Assembly (NCBI GenBank): GCA_015259305.1
Contig: JABZGO010000049.1
Coordinates: 1-6,911, forward strand
Reading direction: 5' to 3'
Length of the DNA: 6,911 nt
Origin: Alloprevotella tannerae
GTDB lineage: Bacteria; Bacteroidota; Bacteroidia; Bacteroidales; Bacteroidaceae
In this document: positions 5,287-6,911 of the stretch, piece by piece
Numbering within the stretch: position 1 is the first letter of the stretch
How the letters are laid out: each line of letters begins with the position of its first letter
The notes under the pieces: model-generated
Told to the model about the DNA's origin: nothing
The model's input: only the letters and a program-made list of their open reading frames with translations
The model's database searches: none
Made by a program: the position numbers and the translations under genes

Positions 5287-6834
5287 ATGAAAAAAAGAGA
5301 AGTGTTAAAAGCCCGTATGCTTTCATTTGCGATTGCATATAGTCTGATGGTGGCATTCGTTTCTTGTTCAAACGAAGAAGTCATACAAAAGGGAACAGAC
5401 AACGATAAGGATAAAAATCTCACAACGTTTATTACAGGCGGGGAGGAGACTCGCACATCCTTAGATTATTCTACCAGTAATTTCTTTTGGGAAGCAGGTG
5501 ATTATATCTATGTAAAGGACGATGATGGAACTTGGCAGAAAAGCAGTAATGCACCATCAAGTAAAGTTGCTTCTTTTAAGTATAAAGTACCGGGAAAGTT
5601 CATTGCCCACTCCTCATACGAGGTTTATTATCCCGGCAAGAATGGCAATAAAGACCAAGTTACAATTCCGGACAACCAAACGCAGACGGAACCGAACAAC
5701 ACTGCACACATTGGCACATCCGGCGACTGCGGAACGGCAACGGCAACTAAGGTTGCAGATAAACAAGAGTTTACCTTTGCCCTTGATCACCAAGCTGCTA
5801 TCCTCGTATTCTTGCCTTATTCAAATAATGAGATTCAAAAGACTTGCTATCTGACCAAGATTGAGGTAAACGCTGACAATGACATCGCTGCAACATATAC
5901 CTTAACCCAAAGTACAGGCCTAACGGGTACCGGCACAGGCAAACAGATTTTGCTCAACACGAAGGGCAGTGGTGATTATGCAGAGGGATTTCCGCTCAAC
6001 ACCTCCTCTGCCAATGTAGCGACTAACGGAGCCTATATGGTCATCAAGCCGGGTAAGCACAAACTTAAGGTGCGGTATTGGGTGAAGGACTTGGTAAGCG
6101 GCGTCGAGGGAACTATCACTAAGGCTTTAGGAGCATTCACTTATCAAAAGAATACTTACTACGATATGAAGGCTAGCCTTGACGCGCATATTTATGATGG
6201 CGACAGCTACTATATGTGGGACGCAAAAAAGCAGTATTGGGAAGGCTGGGAATGGTCTAAGAATCTCGCTGAAGGACAACCCACACTGGCAAGCCAGCCC
6301 GCCAGCGGAAATTACGCAAAGGTTCAGACTGACCCACGCTGGTATCAAGCTGGTCGCAGTTTTACGATGAAAGCCAACTCGTCCTGCAAAAATCTGCCCA
6401 CGGTAAACGAGATGGTTTGGTACGCTTCAAAAGGCGAACCTCGCTGGGATGGGGATGAAGTATGGATATCTATGGGACACTTACACAAAGGTGGTATGTG
6501 GTTGAAGAAAAAAGCAAATATCAGCGGCTTCAAGGCAGATAAAGCACCGGATGGAAGAGATTGGCGAAAGTTCCGCAATGATGACAGCTGGAACGTTTCA
6601 TCAACCCTACCTTCAGTCAGCGAAGCGGCCCAATTCTTCTACTTGCCCGCTATGGGTAACTATCTTCAAGGGCGACTAAACGCTATCGACTATGCTGGAT
6701 TCTACTGGTCATCCAGCATCTATCCTGACACCAGTCAGCCCGACTTCTCATATTATATGCGAGTTAGAAGTACGAAAGTAGACGTCTTGGGGGCCAGCCG
6801 CGGCTATGGTTTTAGAGTACAAACTTTCGAATAA
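5287..6834 (+). CDS. Fimbrillin-like surface lipoprotein with a FISUMP-like C-terminal domain
   Basis: The 515-residue product starts with a lipoprotein signal peptide: basic MKKREVLKAR, a hydrophobic core (12-25) and lipobox FVSC with Cys27. SNEE follows, the acidic kind of tail linked to surface export in Bacteroidetes. Residues about 50-300 resemble Mfa1/FimA-type fimbrillins: TRTSLDY (55-61), FFWEAGDYIYV (66-76) and FTFALDHQAAILVF (162-175) match the family's RT...W..GD.I and F.L.H..A pattern. Residues about 305-515 resemble the FISUMP domain: LPTVNEMVWYA (370-380), FFYLPAMGNY (450-459), GFYWSSS (471-477) and the ending GYGFRVQTF. Likely role: a surface-anchored or tip component of a fimbria or an adhesin. 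The ATG at 5287 is used because it gives the full signal peptide; purine-rich AGAGATAGATA precedes it. GC is visibly lower than in the left-hand genes, which may point to transfer. The ligand is unknown. Confidence 0.85.
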   Translation: MKKREVLKARMLSFAIAYSLMVAFVSCSNEEVIQKGTDNDKDKNLTTFITGGEETRTSLDYSTSNFFWEAGDYIYVKDDDGTWQKSSNAPSSKVASFKYKVPGKFIAHSSYEVYYPGKNGNKDQVTIPDNQTQTEPNNTAHIGTSGDCGTATATKVADKQEFTFALDHQAAILVFLPYSNNEIQKTCYLTKIEVNADNDIAATYTLTQSTGLTGTGTGKQILLNTKGSGDYAEGFPLNTSSANVATNGAYMVIKPGKHKLKVRYWVKDLVSGVEGTITKALGAFTYQKNTYYDMKASLDAHIYDGDSYYMWDAKKQYWEGWEWSKNLAEGQPTLASQPASGNYAKVQTDPRWYQAGRSFTMKANSSCKNLPTVNEMVWYASKGEPRWDGDEVWISMGHLHKGGMWLKKKANISGFKADKAPDGRDWRKFRNDDSWNVSSTLPSVSEAAQFFYLPAMGNYLQGRLNAIDYAGFYWSSSIYPDTSQPDFSYYMRVRSTKVDVLGASRGYGFRVQTFE

Positions 6835-6845
6835 AGACCCAAACG

Positions 6846-6867
6846 CCCTCTTCCGGTAATGAGAGGG
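6846..6867 (+). terminator. Weak hairpin after the lipoprotein gene
   Basis: CCCTCT (6846-6851) and AGAGGG (6862-6867) form a perfect 6-bp stem with a 10-base loop, 11 bases after the stop codon. No T run follows, so termination would be weak at best. The bases from 6868 to the end hold no start codon of a supported gene; the A-rich end could be the leader of a next gene outside the window. Confidence 0.3.
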
Positions 6868-6911
6868 ATTGACATAGAAAAGCAAACGACATTAACGACA
6901 TAAAGAATAAC

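Overview
The window looks like part of a Bacteroidales chromosome, probably from the Prevotella/Porphyromonas part of the order. This rests on protein families rather than a marker gene. It carries the tail of a DUF2723/GT117 membrane protein of the type common in Bacteroidetes, a short NodB-type polysaccharide deacetylase typical of that phylum, and a fimbrillin-like lipoprotein with an acidic export-type sequence after its lipobox Cys. Ribosome binding sites are weak throughout, as is usual for the phylum. All genes with good support lie on the + strand.

Layout: (1) 2-2467 is the 3' part of a multi-membrane-span glycosyltransferase-family protein, open at the left edge. A good intrinsic terminator follows (2484-2547). 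(2) 2667-3281 is a complete 204-residue polysaccharide deacetylase-family protein, preceded by a short, very C/G-rich leader. (3) 3282-5030 holds no convincing gene. Its first part (about 3391-3967) contains composite palindromic repeats in both orientations, resembling REP/BIME elements. Its second part (about 3968-5030) is clearly more AT-rich, holds a long inverted repeat at 4119-4236, and has a candidate Bacteroidetes-type promoter near 4661-4694. (4) 5031-5198 is a 55-codon small ORF dense in inverted repeats. (5) 5287-6834 is a 515-residue predicted surface lipoprotein with a fimbrillin-like N-terminal half and a FISUMP-like C-terminal half. The window ends about 75 bases after it.

The first two genes fit cell-envelope glycan work: one acts in the inner membrane/periplasm on a lipid-linked sugar or protein target, the other probably trims an acylated glycan. 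The terminator between them suggests separate transcription. The last two genes look like the start of an accessory fimbrial or surface-adhesin locus inserted beyond a repeat-rich, AT-rich boundary. I see no proof of a wholly new system. The least explained parts are the composite repeat array, the 4119-4236 inverted repeat, and the structured small ORF just ahead of the lipoprotein gene.
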